From NCBI RefSeq assembly GCF_000196435.1, contig NC_010161.1, forward strand, positions 1,116,001 through 1,180,000: a stretch of DNA of 64,000 nucleotides, written 5' to 3'. The notes under the pieces are model-generated. The model saw only the letters and a list, made by a program, of their open reading frames with translations, was not told the DNA's origin and ran no database searches. A program made the position numbers and the translations under genes. Positions 17,485 to 27,299 of the stretch are shown here, in pieces (within the stretch, counting starts at the first letter, position 1; each line of letters starts with the position of its first letter). Origin of the DNA: Bartonella tribocorum CIP 105476 (lineage in GTDB: Bacteria > Pseudomonadota > Alphaproteobacteria > Rhizobiales > Rhizobiaceae).

Positions 17485-20400
17485 TTATTCAGTTTCTCTT
17501 ATTTCTAATTTTGGTAAATTCTTAACAATTTTGATTGTCTCTAAACTTACCGTAATAACCCTTTGAAACAATTCTAGAGGGTAGGCAGGGTTGCCAACGG
17601 TTTCAACAGCATAGCGATTAGCATCATTAACAATGCCACTCTTTTTATCAGTCTTTACACATTGACGCCCCATAACCCATTCAAGAGCGGGTTTTCCATT
17701 GACGATATACTTATAAGCTTCAAGAGGGATATCTGTTATGGTAATATTGCTATTATAAATAACTGTTGATTTATCCTTTTCCTTACTATTCTTAATTTTT
17801 GCGAATTTCATTTCAGTCACATAATAGAATTTTTCGGGATTAGAGATCTCTGTAAATTTTGGATTACCCTTTTTAAAAGTTACTGGATACGGCTCTACAG
17901 TTTCATAATTCACGTGCAAATGACCGAGTTCACGTCCTGCTGTTACAAACTTCCAAAAATCATCAGTACTCTTTACACAAGGGATACGAGGCAGTTCTTT
18001 AGAAAGGTTATCAGCATAACGAGAGCGATAATCTTTTGAATGAAGTAAACCGTAAACATAATAGAATAAATCATCTTTAGCGATTTTTTCATTAGGATAA
18101 GCAGCTTTAAAATGTGCTAATCCTTCATCAGTAATAGCATCACGGCGTTGCAAACCAGCTGTTTTACTATTTTCTGTAGAATTCGTAAATAAATGGGATT
18201 GTTCCTTGTTTTTATTTTTTGAAACCGTAGTGTCTTCGTAAATATAGCGTGGAAAGCATTGACTACCACCTTCCATCATATTAACATCAGATACAACTTT
18301 AGTCATAAGCACAGAAAAGTCTTTCTTTGCTCCTATGCCTGTAATTTGTATCATTCTGTTTTCAACCGCTTGTCCTATCGGAAATATTCGCATCTGATAA
18401 GCGCCATCGCAATTTAGAGCAGCATCACAATAAAGCCACTGTCGTGTAAAAGGGCGATAAAGACTTTGTGTAAGGCAAGCTTCTTCAAAGTTGAAAGACT
18501 TTCCTTTTACCAAGTCTCGTTTGAGATTATAACTCCAACTGATTTTTCTTTCATCTGAGTTTACGAAACTATCTATAGCATTGGTACGTAACTTATGATC
18601 AGCATGTGAATAGCTATTATTAAAACGTTCAACCTCACTGTTATAAAAGGCAATCATATTACGCATATTTTTTGCTAGTGTTTCACGGCTTGAGTTATAT
18701 GCCCAAGCATCACGGCTTGTCATAATACCACGAGAAAAATTTTCAAAAAGCTTTTGATCATGCCCTTTTTTAACACCTAAAGCTAGAAACGTCTTGAAAC
18801 TATCATCGCGTTGACTAAGCCAATCATTATGTCTATCCGGTTTTATTATTTGCCAACCTTTTTTGCTTCGTGTAATGCCATCAATACTTCTAAGTTTTTC
18901 AATTATCGTGAGTTTTTCTTCTCTATTGAGATAGTCGCCAATATCACGAAAATATATCTTACCATGCTGCTGTGCATTTGGATTTTTAACCAAAATAGAA
19001 ATCGCTATAGGGGCACGAGAGCCAGAACCAAAAATTCCACCACTTTCTTTCTTACGTTGTTCTCCAGAAGTCCGAGCATTCCCCCGCAAATGGAAAATAT
19101 AAAGGCTTGAAAATTCCTCAACGAGGCATTTGCGTAAACTATCCATAGAATGTCCAGTAATAAAACCGGCATTTGTAACAAATCCGATTACCCCAGCATT
19201 ACCAATACGGTCACTAGCCCAGCGTATAGCACGGATATAGCTATCGTAAAGAGCTTGCATATTGGTTGCTTTTGAATGAGCAGCATAAGTTTCACTAATA
19301 CGTTTATCTAAAATAGGATAAGGAGTATTCTTTGCATTATCATTTTCGTTTTTTTGCTTTGTTGAATAAGGAGGGTTACCAAGGATAACTTTGATATCCA
19401 GTTTCTTTTGATGCTCTAAATATTCACTGTTTTCTTTGAATAATTCCTGTAGCAGGTTCTTCTCTTCAAGCATTCGGAACGTATCGGTCAAACCAATATG
19501 CTTGAAAGGGATATATTCACCTTTCATAAGACTATGATAAGTCGATTCAATGTTAATCGCTGCTATGTAATAAGCAAGCAAAACAATCTCATTGGCATGG
19601 ATATCATGACGGAACTTATATTCCATATCCTCTGGTTTGATGAGATTGGATTGTAAAAGCCTTGTGATAAAGGTTCCAGTTCCAGTGAAAGGGTCAAGAA
19701 TAGAAACACCACGTGACCCAAGGCTTTTTCCAAACTCATTCCGCAATACATCATCAACAGAATGAATGATAAAATCAACAACCTCAACGGGCGTATAAAC
19801 AATCCCAAGCCTATCCGTAGTTTTCTTAAATGCCTTGGTAAAAAAATCTTCATAAAGCTTGATAATAAGGTTTTGTCTTGCTTGGGGGGAGGTAATCCCA
19901 GAGGCACGGAATTTCACACTGTCATAAAACTCTTGTAACTCTTTTGATACTTGCTTGATATTGGTTTTATCCAACTCAGCTAAAATCTTTTCCATCGCTT
20001 GCGAAATGGCATTGTTTTGCACAAATTCATTGCCATCAAACAAGGCTTCAAATACGGGACGCGTCACAAGATGTTGTGCTAACATCTCAAGCGCTTCCTC
20101 TTGTTTTATTTCACTGTTTAAGTTGTTTTTGAGTTCTTTGTGAAAGCTCTCAAAAGCATGAAAAGCTTCACTGGTTTCATCAGAAAGTATATCTTTAAGA
20201 CGATTGATATGGTTTTGAGCAATTTCAGCAACATTGCCCGCCCATATGCCCCAGTAATCGGCAAGGGTAAATTTCTTAGCCAAAAGGGTTTTAAGGGCAT
20301 TGGGAAACTCTTTATAAAAGGGTAATCTTCCTGTAACACTATGAATGTATTTTTGTGGTTCATAGGCTGCTTTTCCAATCTCAAGCCCCGCGCTTTCTGG

Positions 20401-22458
20401 TTTCTCATAAACATAGATTTTATCCTCAACCGCTGTCATGCTCTTTAAGGCGCTAATCTCCAAAACATCACTAACGTCTTGCCCTAAAATCATCTGGTTA
20501 AGGGTGATTTCGAAATTCTCATCATGAGCAAGCAAAGCATTGATCACTTGCCAGACAACACTGTATCTCTTGTTGTATTTTAAAGCCTCTTCAGCAGAAA
20601 TCCCAGCCGGCACCCCAACGGGTAAAATGATATAGCCTCTTTTCTTGCCTTTGGCACGGCGCATGATACGCCCCACCGCCTGTATCACATCCACTTGGCT
20701 TTTGCGCGGGTGTAAAAACATGATCGCATCAAGAGCAGGAACATCAACACCCTCAGAAAGACATCTTACATTGGTCAGCACACGACAAGTATTTTCCCCC
20801 GCATCTTCCTTTAACCAATCAAGGGCTTCATTGCGCTTCTTGGCACTTTGCGTTCCATCAATATGAGCAAAGGTACACTGAAGAGGCGGCGTCTCTTTAT
20901 AGAGCTTATGAAGATTATATAATTCTTTCTGTATTTCTTGAGAATTGAATGTGTCACGGATACGTTCAGAAGTCTTGATATCTTTACAAAAAGCCAAAGC
21001 CCGACGCATAGGGTTAGGGTCATCACTCAGATCAACTTTTAGATCTATTTTGCTAAGAGCTTGATAACAGCCTATGATTTTGGTTTTATCATCAAGAGTA
21101 AGTTCATAATTCTCATCGGTCATCAGATGTTGAATGGATTCACTCACTTCCTCTTCATTAACGCCTAAGATAATAATCTTATAAGGAACTAAGAGTTCAT
21201 TCTTAACGGCTTTTGAGAATGTATAGGTGTAAAGATTTTTTCCATAGAGGGCTTCATCATCCATAGACGCTAAAATGCCATTCATTTCATGGGCTTGTTT
21301 TTTAGCACTATCAGCAAAGATCTTAGGCGTTGCAGTCATATACAGACGTTTTTTACCCCGAATGATGCTGTTATCATGAACCTTGATAAATTCAGATTCA
21401 TGCTTGTCTGTTCCTAACACAACCCCAGTTGTTCTATGCGCTTCATCGCAAATGATTAAATCAAATTCGGGTAAATCATATTCCTTTTGTGCATCCGAAA
21501 TCACTTGAATGGAATGATAAGTTGAAAAGACCACCGTCATCACATCAAGAGAGGTCTTATTGGCTTTACGCGCAAGCTCTTGTGAATCCGTGGTCGCCGG
21601 CAAGACAAGATCTGATGCATCAAGACCAGATTCATCATCATGTTTGCCTTTACGACGCTTGCCTACTTGTGTATCCGAACACACCGCAAAGGAACGCAAG
21701 GGGATTTCTGTATCAAGGGTCCATTCACGGATTGTTTGTGACATCAAAGCAAGGGAGGGCACTAAAAACAACACACGCTTGCCTTTTCCTGCTATGGTTT
21801 CTGCTATCTTAAGACTGGTGAATGTTTTACCCGTACCACATGCCATAATAAGCTTGCCACGGTCTGCTTCTTGTAAACCTTCACAAACTCTTTCAAGCGC
21901 TTCTATCTGATGATCTAAAAGCTTTTTTTTCGGTTGCTCTTTAAGGACGGCTTGTCCTCGTTCTTTATAAGCGCCCCAATCAATTTGACTGTTTTCTAAA
22001 TCAAACAGATTAATCTGTTGAATACGAACTTCTTGACCATCACAAGTGTTGTTAGCATTATCACTCCAATTGCTTTCGGTGCTATCAACGAGAATACGAC
22101 GCGTAAAAATCTTTTTCCCTGAGGCAGCGATAAAGCTATCAATATCTTCTTTTTTAATGATGTGAGAAGCATCATAGCATTTACATTGAATAGCCGCATA
22201 TCCTCCTTGATCACGGATTGTAGCCACCAAATCAATCCCAATATCACGCCCATCTTCATCATGTTCCTTAGCCCATTCCAAATAAGTTTGAACCTTTTCG
22301 TATTCTTGCTTTTGCAACGGGTCTTCACTCAAATAAACCATGACAAGGTTTTCAAACAGCGTTCCCAATTCACGGGGTGATTTAGCTTGTTGACGATAAT
22401 ATTCCAACAGAGAGCGTAGCGTGACATGTTCATGATCAGACTTAAGAGATTGCAGCAT
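17485..22458 (-). CDS. Type ISP-like single-chain restriction-modification enzyme (copy A)
   Basis: 1657 aa. Mrr-like nuclease domain at about 30-125 with GID (74-76) and QCK (91-93); SF2 translocase with Walker A ACGTGKT (206-212), DEAH (about 337), TATP (about 374) and QAVGRIMRR (about 593); coupler with helical repeats; N6-adenine methylase with DPFTGTGTF (about 922) and NPPY (about 1028); then a variable region (about 1080-1330) and a conserved C-terminal part. Length and order fit Type ISP enzymes such as LlaBIII, which bind an asymmetric site, methylate one strand and cut after collision. The start MLQSLK is shared by all copies; TATAAT directly precedes the ATG, and the ribosome binding site is weak. 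All motifs are intact, so it is probably active. Confidence 0.88.
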   Translation of the reverse strand: MLQSLKSDHEHVTLRSLLEYYRQQAKSPRELGTLFENLVMVYLSEDPLQKQEYEKVQTYLEWAKEHDEDGRDIGIDLVATIRDQGGYAAIQCKCYDASHIIKKEDIDSFIAASGKKIFTRRILVDSTESNWSDNANNTCDGQEVRIQQINLFDLENSQIDWGAYKERGQAVLKEQPKKKLLDHQIEALERVCEGLQEADRGKLIMACGTGKTFTSLKIAETIAGKGKRVLFLVPSLALMSQTIREWTLDTEIPLRSFAVCSDTQVGKRRKGKHDDESGLDASDLVLPATTDSQELARKANKTSLDVMTVVFSTYHSIQVISDAQKEYDLPEFDLIICDEAHRTTGVVLGTDKHESEFIKVHDNSIIRGKKRLYMTATPKIFADSAKKQAHEMNGILASMDDEALYGKNLYTYTFSKAVKNELLVPYKIIILGVNEEEVSESIQHLMTDENYELTLDDKTKIIGCYQALSKIDLKVDLSDDPNPMRRALAFCKDIKTSERIRDTFNSQEIQKELYNLHKLYKETPPLQCTFAHIDGTQSAKKRNEALDWLKEDAGENTCRVLTNVRCLSEGVDVPALDAIMFLHPRKSQVDVIQAVGRIMRRAKGKKRGYIILPVGVPAGISAEEALKYNKRYSVVWQVINALLAHDENFEITLNQMILGQDVSDVLEISALKSMTAVEDKIYVYEKPESAGLEIGKAAYEPQKYIHSVTGRLPFYKEFPNALKTLLAKKFTLADYWGIWAGNVAEIAQNHINRLKDILSDETSEAFHAFESFHKELKNNLNSEIKQEEALEMLAQHLVTRPVFEALFDGNEFVQNNAISQAMEKILAELDKTNIKQVSKELQEFYDSVKFRASGITSPQARQNLIIKLYEDFFTKAFKKTTDRLGIVYTPVEVVDFIIHSVDDVLRNEFGKSLGSRGVSILDPFTGTGTFITRLLQSNLIKPEDMEYKFRHDIHANEIVLLAYYIAAINIESTYHSLMKGEYIPFKHIGLTDTFRMLEEKNLLQELFKENSEYLEHQKKLDIKVILGNPPYSTKQKNENDNAKNTPYPILDKRISETYAAHSKATNMQALYDSYIRAIRWASDRIGNAGVIGFVTNAGFITGHSMDSLRKCLVEEFSSLYIFHLRGNARTSGEQRKKESGGIFGSGSRAPIAISILVKNPNAQQHGKIYFRDIGDYLNREEKLTIIEKLRSIDGITRSKKGWQIIKPDRHNDWLSQRDDSFKTFLALGVKKGHDQKLFENFSRGIMTSRDAWAYNSSRETLAKNMRNMIAFYNSEVERFNNSYSHADHKLRTNAIDSFVNSDERKISWSYNLKRDLVKGKSFNFEEACLTQSLYRPFTRQWLYCDAALNCDGAYQMRIFPIGQAVENRMIQITGIGAKKDFSVLMTKVVSDVNMMEGGSQCFPRYIYEDTTVSKNKNKEQSHLFTNSTENSKTAGLQRRDAITDEGLAHFKAAYPNEKIAKDDLFYYVYGLLHSKDYRSRYADNLSKELPRIPCVKSTDDFWKFVTAGRELGHLHVNYETVEPYPVTFKKGNPKFTEISNPEKFYYVTEMKFAKIKNSKEKDKSTVIYNSNITITDIPLEAYKYIVNGKPALEWVMGRQCVKTDKKSGIVNDANRYAVETVGNPAYPLELFQRVITVSLETIKIVKNLPKLEIRETE

Positions 22459-22747
22459 ATTATAACAGAGCTCCGTTTTGGTATGAGAGGGTTAATTCTT
22501 TTCAAAAGAATCAAAATGAAGCTTATTAAATCCATTTTGAACGAATTGAGAAAAAATGCAGAAAAATGCATAAAAACGGATAATTTTTTTCAAAAGGGGT
22601 TTTTAAAGGTTGTTTATCCACAGCCTATGATGCATGGTTAGATCAGCAAAGTAGTAAAATTTGCTATTCATTTCACGGGTTAATCAAGATAAATGCACTT
22701 ATGTTCTTTAAAATATCAGAATGAGTATTTTGATAAGTTTTATTACG
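22459..22747. other. Upstream region of the RM gene (copy A) with DnaA-type box
   Basis: It contains direct repeats TGCATTTTT/TGCATTTTTT on the minus strand and a consensus DnaA box TTATCCACA at 22614-22622. The same region is present before copy C (box at 62715-62723); copy B has TTATCAACA instead. Promoter position uncertain. Confidence 0.45.
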
Positions 22748-22960
22748 AATTTTGCTTATAGGTTTTGAAGGTGTAAAAATCGTCAAAACCCCCTCAAAAC
22801 GTATATTGTTAGTTGAATTTAGAGATTGCATTATCAATATGAGTTGTTTTTTTAAGGTCTATAAAATATTAACCTATTGAAATATAATGTTTTTATTTTT
22901 TTATCGTTTTTTTACATAATAGCAGCAACCCTCAAAACTCAAAACCCCTTCAAAACCTAT
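22748..22960. repeat. Inverted-repeat arm, upstream side of RM cassette (copy A)
   Basis: Reverse complement of 16970-17175 with small differences. It begins ATTTTGCTTATAGGTTTTGA and ends in CAAAACTCAAAACCCC. It differs markedly from the arms of copies B and C, whereas the two arms within one copy match. Confidence 0.8.
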
Positions 22961-23126
22961 AGAGGTTGTGTTTTGGATATCTTTAGACACAAGATTTAAA
23001 AGAACCTCTGTATGTCTTTTTTTTTAAAAATGATAAAACAAAAACCCTCAAAGATACTACGTAAACCCTTTGTTGGTACGATAAGATCTTTGAAGGTTTT
23101 AAGGATAACAAAAGATGACAATGACT

Positions 23127-24132
23127 TCATTGTTTGATGCTGTTGTTTTTAACGAAAGGATGCCATTCATAACGTATGGTAGGGCGACCGCTTTGAGAGC
23201 TATTTTCATTGGCTATTGGACGAATATGATTGGAGCGACATAAGAGCTCTAAAGCTTGCTTAACGGTTTGATTATCTTTTAAATGCGTCCAACTTCTTTG
23301 ATGAATATCACGTAAAGTAAAGACATCGGGTAAATGATCACAGCGCTCGACAATCAATTTTGCCCCCTCTGTTGCTAGGCTATCCGCCGCCGCATAGAGC
23401 CTTTTGACATGACTGAACAAATATTTTTCCCATCGCAAGGCTGTTTGAAGGGCATCTTTATTGATTTCAAAACGCCCCCCTTCAGTTAATTCAAAAATCA
23501 ATGCAAGACTTACTATGGTCTTAGGCATTTTCAAAAGATGCGCTTGTAAGCTTTCAGAAAGGTTGTTCTCTTTGGCTTCTTTAAAAATCTTTTGCATCCA
23601 TTCACGAAAGATCTCTTGAGCTTCAGCAGAAAAGCGCATCACAAGCGGATATTCTGGTGAACCAAGGGGGTTATCATAAAGAGAACGAAATGCCCCTTCA
23701 TACGTTTCCCATGCCTCTTGATTGGGAGGTCTATCAACCCATTTCCAATCTTTTGTCTCATCGGGAAAGACCAGCATTTGAAAGCGTTGTAAGAAACCAT
23801 CATTGCCTTTGCCATATAAAACATTGCGTATAAAGGGGAGAATGCGAGAGGGTTGAATGCCCCCTATAATAGAAACGGTTGCATTAGGAATAAAAATGGT
23901 TCCACGCCCAATCCGGTCATAAGTAAATTGACCATCTCCATTAAAAGCTTCCAAATAAAAGGCACGCTCTGTTTGATATTCCTTGCGTTCCATATCTGTT
24001 AAGAAACCGGATAATTCATCACGCACCATCAAGAGACCGCGGGGATTTTCTTTTAAGAGTTCCCCAAGCTTTTCCACGCTCGTATCATTGACAATAAAAC
24101 GAGAGACATCATCGTCACTTTTACGAGTAAGA
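23127..24132 (-). pseudogene. DUF3987-type island ATPase, 5' truncated (copy A)
   Basis: Corresponds to about the last 330 residues of the copy B protein (38064-39551): VEKLGELLKENPRGLL, DELSGFL, IGRGTIFIPNATVSIIGGIQ and a C-terminal winged-helix-like part. An in-frame TAG lies just before FLTRKSDDD (about 24133), and the P-loop half of the protein is missing. The family is common in phage-like and satellite replication modules next to AlpA and primase genes. The upstream side has been replaced by a toxin-antitoxin pair. Non-functional as an ATPase. Confidence 0.75.
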
Positions 24133-24275
24133 AACTAAATGGTGTGCAAAGCGATCATGCAATCATATTCTCGCAATATTAGAAAAGTAATAATTTATCA
24201 TTACTTACTGATATAGAGTGCAGTATTTAAAAAAATAATTTGCTTCAATTACCAAATAAATAAAAATACAGTTGA

Positions 24276-24548
24276 TTAAGGGAATTTTTGCTTTGTATGA
24301 AGCACACGTAAAATACGAACAACGCCATCTGAAATATCATAAATCATGATATAATTTGGATGTACAATAAATTCACGTGTATTTACAACTCGTCCTAAAC
24401 GACCAAGAGTAGAAAACTTAACGAGTTTTTCTATCTTTTCAGATAAAAGTTGATCAAACTTTAAGGCAGCAGAAGGATTATTTTGTGATATGTATTCACG
24501 TATCTTTTTGCGGTCAACGCGTGCTACTTGTGTCCAAATTAGCTTCAT
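24276..24548 (-). CDS. RelE/ParE-family toxin
   Basis: 90 aa. Typical ParE/RelE layout: N-terminal WTQVARVDRKKIREYIS helix region, GRLGRVVNTREF turn, and C-terminal HPNYIMIYDISDGVVRILRV strands ending near LHTKQKFP. Known members poison gyrase or cleave mRNA at the ribosome; which applies here cannot be told. It overlaps the antitoxin gene by 4 bp (ATGA), so the two are translationally coupled. The pair sits where the first half of the DUF3987 gene should be. Confidence 0.8.
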   Translation of the reverse strand: MKLIWTQVARVDRKKIREYISQNNPSAALKFDQLLSEKIEKLVKFSTLGRLGRVVNTREFIVHPNYIMIYDISDGVVRILRVLHTKQKFP

Positions 24549-24835
24549 AAAGTTGATCTATCTAGTTTACTTTGTATTTTTAAGCGCCATTCCTTTGCTT
24601 CTGCTTCGATTTCCTCAGAAGATATTATATCGCCTGCATTAGCAGAATTTATCCCTAATTGAACCTGTTCCCGAAACCATAAATCGTGTGCACTTCTTTC
24701 TTTTTGTTCTTTTACGATATCGCGCATATAATCTCGCAACAATTGTGCACCAGATCTATCACACGCTTTTGCTGCTTTGGAAAATTCATTTTTCAATACA
24801 TCATCAACGCGAAAGGTAAATGTCGTCTCAGCCAT
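24545..24835 (-). CDS. Ribbon-helix-helix antitoxin of the RelE/ParE pair
   Basis: 96 aa. Residues 1-45 (TTFTFRVDDVLKNEFSKAAK...) fit a RelB/DinJ or CopG-type ribbon-helix-helix DNA-binding domain; the C-terminal half is charged, as expected for toxin wrapping (SSEEIEAEAKEWRLKIQ). First gene of a two-gene operon. Palindromic operators TGTGTTACA and TGTAATACA lie just upstream, consistent with autoregulation. Confidence 0.78.
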   Translation of the reverse strand: MAETTFTFRVDDVLKNEFSKAAKACDRSGAQLLRDYMRDIVKEQKERSAHDLWFREQVQLGINSANAGDIISSEEIEAEAKEWRLKIQSKLDRSTL

Positions 24836-24850
24836 TTTATTACCTCTTAA

Positions 24851-24898
24851 TGTGTTACAAAATAATTCTAATGTAATACATTTTGACTATTTCTTCAA
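24851..24898 (-). promoter_or_regulatory. Promoter and operator of the toxin-antitoxin pair
   Basis: On the minus strand TTGAAG (24898-24893), a 17-nt spacer and TACATT (24875-24870). TGTGTTACA (24851-24859) and TGTAATACA (24872-24880) form an inverted repeat overlapping the -10 box. Confidence 0.55.
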
Positions 24899-25292
24899 TA
24901 GGTACTGTTAGAATAGATATTTTCTATCTATCTTGCATTTTCATATCCAAAACATGATTGTTGTTTACATATAAAAAACTTATAATTTAATTCACATTAT
25001 TTTATGGGATAAAATATTAATTTTGATCTAAATTAATATTTTTACTTAATATGATACAATTTTGTGCATATTTATGAGTTTCTCGTGATTACAAGATACA
25101 GAAAATCAAAAACTTGGATTGTTAGAATACGCTAACAAAAATGATTTTGCTTCACTCCATATTGAATAGAAACTGTAAATAGAAGGAAAGCTTGGTGCTT
25201 TAATCGAAAAAACAGAGCAGGGGATTGTTATTGACACTTGAGTTTTTTGTATAGCCAATTTTCTCTTGATGTTTTAGAACTTCTTAAGGACG
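24899..25292. other. Decayed spacer of island A
   Basis: AT-rich sequence with short broken coding traces (for example a plus-strand stretch reading KLGLLEYANKNDFASLHIE then stop, 25107-25163). I cannot assign an origin. It replaces the DNA between the primase remnant and the DUF3987 gene of copy B. Confidence 0.3.
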
Positions 25293-25442
25293 TTAGTGAG
25301 CGTAATTTATAAGGTACGCCAATTTATTAAGGAATAACAGCCTATCATCATGAGCGGGGCAATGAGTAAGTCCATAACGCCCATGCCAAGTACCACGCAA
25401 GGCACGTGTAATGCCCCGCGCATTCTTAAAAGAACACATCAT
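25293..25442 (-). pseudogene. Primase zinc-finger remnant (copy A)
   Basis: A 49-codon frame beginning MMCSFKNARGITRALRGT contains HGRYGLTHCPAHDDR. The CPAHDDR signature belongs to the CHC2/P4-type zinc-binding N-terminus of satellite primases. Homology stops after DDR, where the sequence drifts into decayed DNA. The primase and Toprim parts are gone. Its position between AlpA and the DUF3987 remnant fits a P4-like replication module. Confidence 0.6.
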
Positions 25443-25538
25443 TTTAAATCCTATAACGTTGCGTCACAGGACGGATTGTGCTAGCTCTAAGGTGATGAGT
25501 TTGAGAAAGCCTTGTCCGTCCTTACGTGACAAGTTTTT

Positions 25539-25739
25539 TTATGCCGCGTCGTTATAACGTTGCTGTTTCGCTTGTTCGATTACATTCAAAAGATCCGATT
25601 GTAACCAACGGGATAAAAAACCAAATTTTAAAGGTTTTGGGAGAGAGCCATTGGTAACATGACGGCGGAAAGTTGAGACACTCATATGAAGCAATTTTGC
25701 ACTTTCACGGTCTGTTAAAAGACTATCATTTTCTGTCAT
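25539..25739 (-). CDS. AlpA-family regulator / excisionase (copy A)
   Basis: 66 aa with a MerR/AlpA-like winged helix-turn-helix: LLTDRESAKLLHMSVSTFRRH, then GSLPKPLKF and a wing (RWLQSDL). AlpA proteins activate integrase genes or act as excisionases in P4-like satellites. It differs by two residues from the copy B protein. Ribosome binding site AAAGGA lies 8 nt before the ATG. It is 200 bp downstream of the integrase pseudogene on the same strand. Confidence 0.8.
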   Translation of the reverse strand: MTENDSLLTDRESAKLLHMSVSTFRRHVTNGSLPKPLKFGFLSRWLQSDLLNVIEQAKQQRYNDAA

Positions 25740-25904
25740 TCTAAAATCCTTTTATTTTCAAAAAATGGAAACAAATTATGCCTATTTATTAAGCACATTT
25801 TGGTTTATTTTTGAAGGTATTTTATTTATAGAAAACAGTATTTTATCATATAATTTCTGATGTGATAATTTATGAGTCTTATTGATAAAGAATGAGAGAG
25901 AAAG

Positions 25905-25913
25905 TTATCCACA
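25905..25913 (+). promoter_or_regulatory. DnaA box near the integrase 3' end (copy A)
   Basis: Perfect TTATCCACA followed by a GGGGTTATGCACCCC palindrome (25920-25934). The same pair occurs in copy B (40353-40361). It may belong to an island replication origin, or the palindrome may terminate the integrase transcript. Confidence 0.4.
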
Positions 25914-25939
25914 GATCATGGGGTTATGCACCCCATATC

Positions 25940-27104
25940 TTAAGATTGACCGGTGACATAAGCCGCCCATTTATCCATATAGACACGACGCTGTTCTAAA
26001 TAGTCAGTACGACGATAGGCACGCTCTACTTTACCCCCTACCGTATGAGCTAAAATGGTTTCAGCGACCTCATAGGGGGCATCGGTTGTTTCAGCAAGCC
26101 AATCGCGTAAACTAGAGCGAAATCCATGCGGGCAGGCATCAAGTTTATTTTTTTCATATATTTTGACATAACATTCTCAGCAAGGGGACCTCGACCAGTT
26201 GCAGAAAAAAAGAAATCATTACGAGAAAGCAGACGCGCTTGTTCAATAATTTTCAGTGCTTCTGTTGATAGAGGCACGCGAAATTCTTTTGTTGTATCAC
26301 CCTTCCTTTCATATTCTCAGCAGGAATAGTCCATATATTCCCATCAACCTGATCCTTATGAATATAACGTAAGGAATGCGTACGAACGCCTGTCAAGATG
26401 AGCAAACGCAAAGCCAGTTGTGTTATAGCTGTTGTTTGGCAAAGTGTTTTATAAAAAGCGGGTATATCTCTCCAATCCATTGCTGGTCTATTAGTGATCT
26501 TATGACGTTGTTTTCCTAAAAGAGCGCGTGCTTTTTCTGTTGCTTGTAAATCAACATCCAAACCCAAAGCAGCCGCATGTTTGAGACAAAGTTTGAGACG
26601 CATCAGTGCTGTCCGAGCAGCTCCAGCTTTTGTATGCCAAATAGGGGCAAGGGTATCGCGTATCTCTGTTTGCGTAATTTCTGAAACGGGTAAACAGCCT
26701 AATTTAGGGAGAATATGAAGGCGTAAAGGTAAAAACCAAATTCCATCTTTCCCATCCCCTTTTAATTCAGCTTTATGGCTTTCAAAAGCATCTAAAGCAA
26801 TATCTTTTAAATAATGGAGATTGCTTATTGTCTCACGCTTTTGTTTATTGCGTTCTTTAATAGGGTCACGCCCCTCACGTAATACAGAACGCCACCCAGT
26901 TGCCAATTCACGGGCTTGTTTTAAAGAAACATGTCTTAAAGCACCCAAGCCCATTTCACGACGACGCCCGTGAAGGGTATACCGTAAAATCCATTGAGCA
27001 CCTCCATCTTTACGCTTATGAAGTAACAAGCCAGCACCATCATTATATTTGCCAGCCCCCAATGTTGCGACAGATCTTGCATTAAGACGGTTCATAAGAG
27101 CCAT
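25940..27104 (-). pseudogene. Tyrosine integrase, frameshifted twice (copy A)
   Basis: Closely related to the intact 389-residue integrase of copy B. N-terminal DUF4102-like domain (YNDGAGLLLHKRKDGGAQWI), SAM-like core, and a catalytic domain with the first arginine in LTGVRTHSLR. The frame is lost at about 26310 (one base missing in GGAAGGGTGAT versus GGAAAGCGTGAT) and shifts again in a poly-A run near 26155. The catalytic HxxR and tyrosine regions are present only out of frame. Island A can therefore move only with help, for example from the copy B enzyme. Confidence 0.85.
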
Positions 27105-27216
27105 TTTTTAATCCTTTCTTATACAAATTTGATCCACACACTCATCCCACTTGTTATGTGCAAATGAGTGGTTTTGATTGATTCAAGATAAGCAGGTTTG
27201 AAATGAGAGAATCTTA

Positions 27217-27250
27217 CGTTATTCGGGACTCTCACTCAACATGAATAACG
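27217..27250. promoter_or_regulatory. Inverted repeat CGTTATTC upstream of integrase (copy A)
   Basis: CGTTATTC (27217-27224) and GAATAACG (27243-27250) surround an 18-bp centre, between the integrase start and the island end. Conserved at 41666-41699. Likely an integrase arm-type or operator site. Confidence 0.5.
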
Positions 27251-27299
27251 CTAGATTATCATTATAAATCAATACGTTGTATCTTTAAGGAGAAAATTA

